Assembly: GCF_963675165.1 (NCBI RefSeq)
Contig: NC_087379.1
Span: 6,279,839-6,343,838 of the forward strand
Source: Halichondria panicea
Taxonomy: Eukaryota; Porifera; Demospongiae; Suberitida; Halichondriidae
Direction: 5' to 3'
DNA length: 64,000 nt
Shown here: positions 63,393 through 64,000 of the stretch, one piece after another
How the letters are laid out: the number at the start of each line of letters is the position of its first letter
Position numbering within the stretch: the stretch's first letter is position 1
Notes under the pieces: model-generated
Databases searched by the model: none
Told to the model about the DNA's origin: nothing
Seen by the model: only the letters and a program-made list of their open reading frames with translations
Made by a program: the position numbers and the translations under genes

Positions 63393-64000
63393 CAAACACC
63401 ATCCTTTGTTGACTGTTATCTGGCTTTGTGCGTGGGTATTCTACGAGAGTGTGGGTATTCTACGAGAGTGTAAGTGACTTAGAGGTATATATATATACAG
63501 GTTTCCAGGGGTTACTCTCTCGGCTTTAAAAAGAGTGGTAACGATCGATATACAACTATAAGGTGATGATTGGAACAGTTCTGAGTTTCTCGGGTGTGTT
63601 TGACTGATGTGTGCCAACATTCACAAGTTGCATGATGAATTGGGGGAGTTCTTTCATGTCACCTCTCACAGCTGGTTACTGCCTACAGGGGATCACACGG
63701 GGTCAGAGTGCAGACAGGATTAGAGGGGAACAAGACACTTACAAGGATAGCTAAGTACCGTAAACATCTGAGTTCAAACGCCACAATATTACAAGCACCT
63801 GGACATGCCCATAATTAGGTCACCACGTAAATTCCTTAATCTTTTGTACATAGTCTTGCAAATGCAATTAATTTTTAGCACATGGGCTTTAATTCAGACG
63901 CTTACTGTAGTACAGAACAATCATTAGCAACACCACCTGTACATGTAGACATGAATGAGATGCTTTCATATATGATTTATAAATGATCTAATTGCAGCCA
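63393..64000. other. CNOT6 upstream region
   Basis: No gene found. A 19-bp direct duplication (GTGGGTATTCTACGAGAGT at 63432-63450 and 63451-63469) lies 40 bp upstream of the CNOT6 start and may be in its promoter or 5' UTR. Confidence 0.5.

Overview
This is nuclear DNA of an animal. Genes are split by short GT-AG introns, and several families are animal-specific: an Eph receptor with SAM domain, a TRIM-NHL array, a MIIP homologue and VAMP/synaptobrevins. Small intergenic gaps, many MITE-like repeats, and strongly diverged but complete bilaterian-type genes suggest an early-branching animal, most likely a sponge. That placement is inference (about 0.7); nothing in the window proves the species.

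Region 1 (1-29,480) is a tandem array on the + strand. It holds three intact single-exon TRIM-NHL genes (1849-4092, 16779-18998, 26246-28468), one full-length copy with a frameshift in the RING (7791-10027), and two NHL-only relics (20512-20631, 23028-23567). Between them lie decaying exons of a dynamin-family GTPase closest to mitochondrial OPA1. Their order makes sense if an intronless TRIM-NHL gene was nested in an intron of an OPA1-like gene and the composite was duplicated several times; the GTPase host then decayed while several TRIM-NHL genes stayed open. The array is riddled with insertions whose empty sites can be read in sister repeats, including a 2.6 kb piggyBac-type element (12335-14930) loaded with minisatellites, telomere-like repeats and a nested MITE.

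Region 2 (29,490-43,250) holds ordinary genes: an Eph receptor tyrosine kinase (-), an atypical CaaX-ended Rab-like GTPase (+), proteasome beta1/PSMB6 (-), and, 101 bp away and divergent from PSMB6, MIIP (+).

Region 3 (44,000-49,500) has two VAMP genes pointing away from each other, both with the start codon split AT|G by an intron. Between them lies a small secreted eight-cysteine protein ending in RDEL.

Region 4 (49,770-56,800) is a spermidine synthase cluster on the - strand: one well-conserved copy (SRM1), a decayed copy with repeated exon-3 fragments, and a divergent intact copy (SRM2). SRM2 is head-to-head with TMEM222 (56928-59188, +). Region 5 ends with CNOT6/CCR4 deadenylase (60218-63392, -). 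Exon models for the multi-exon genes were built by hand from splice sites; each sums to a whole number of codons.
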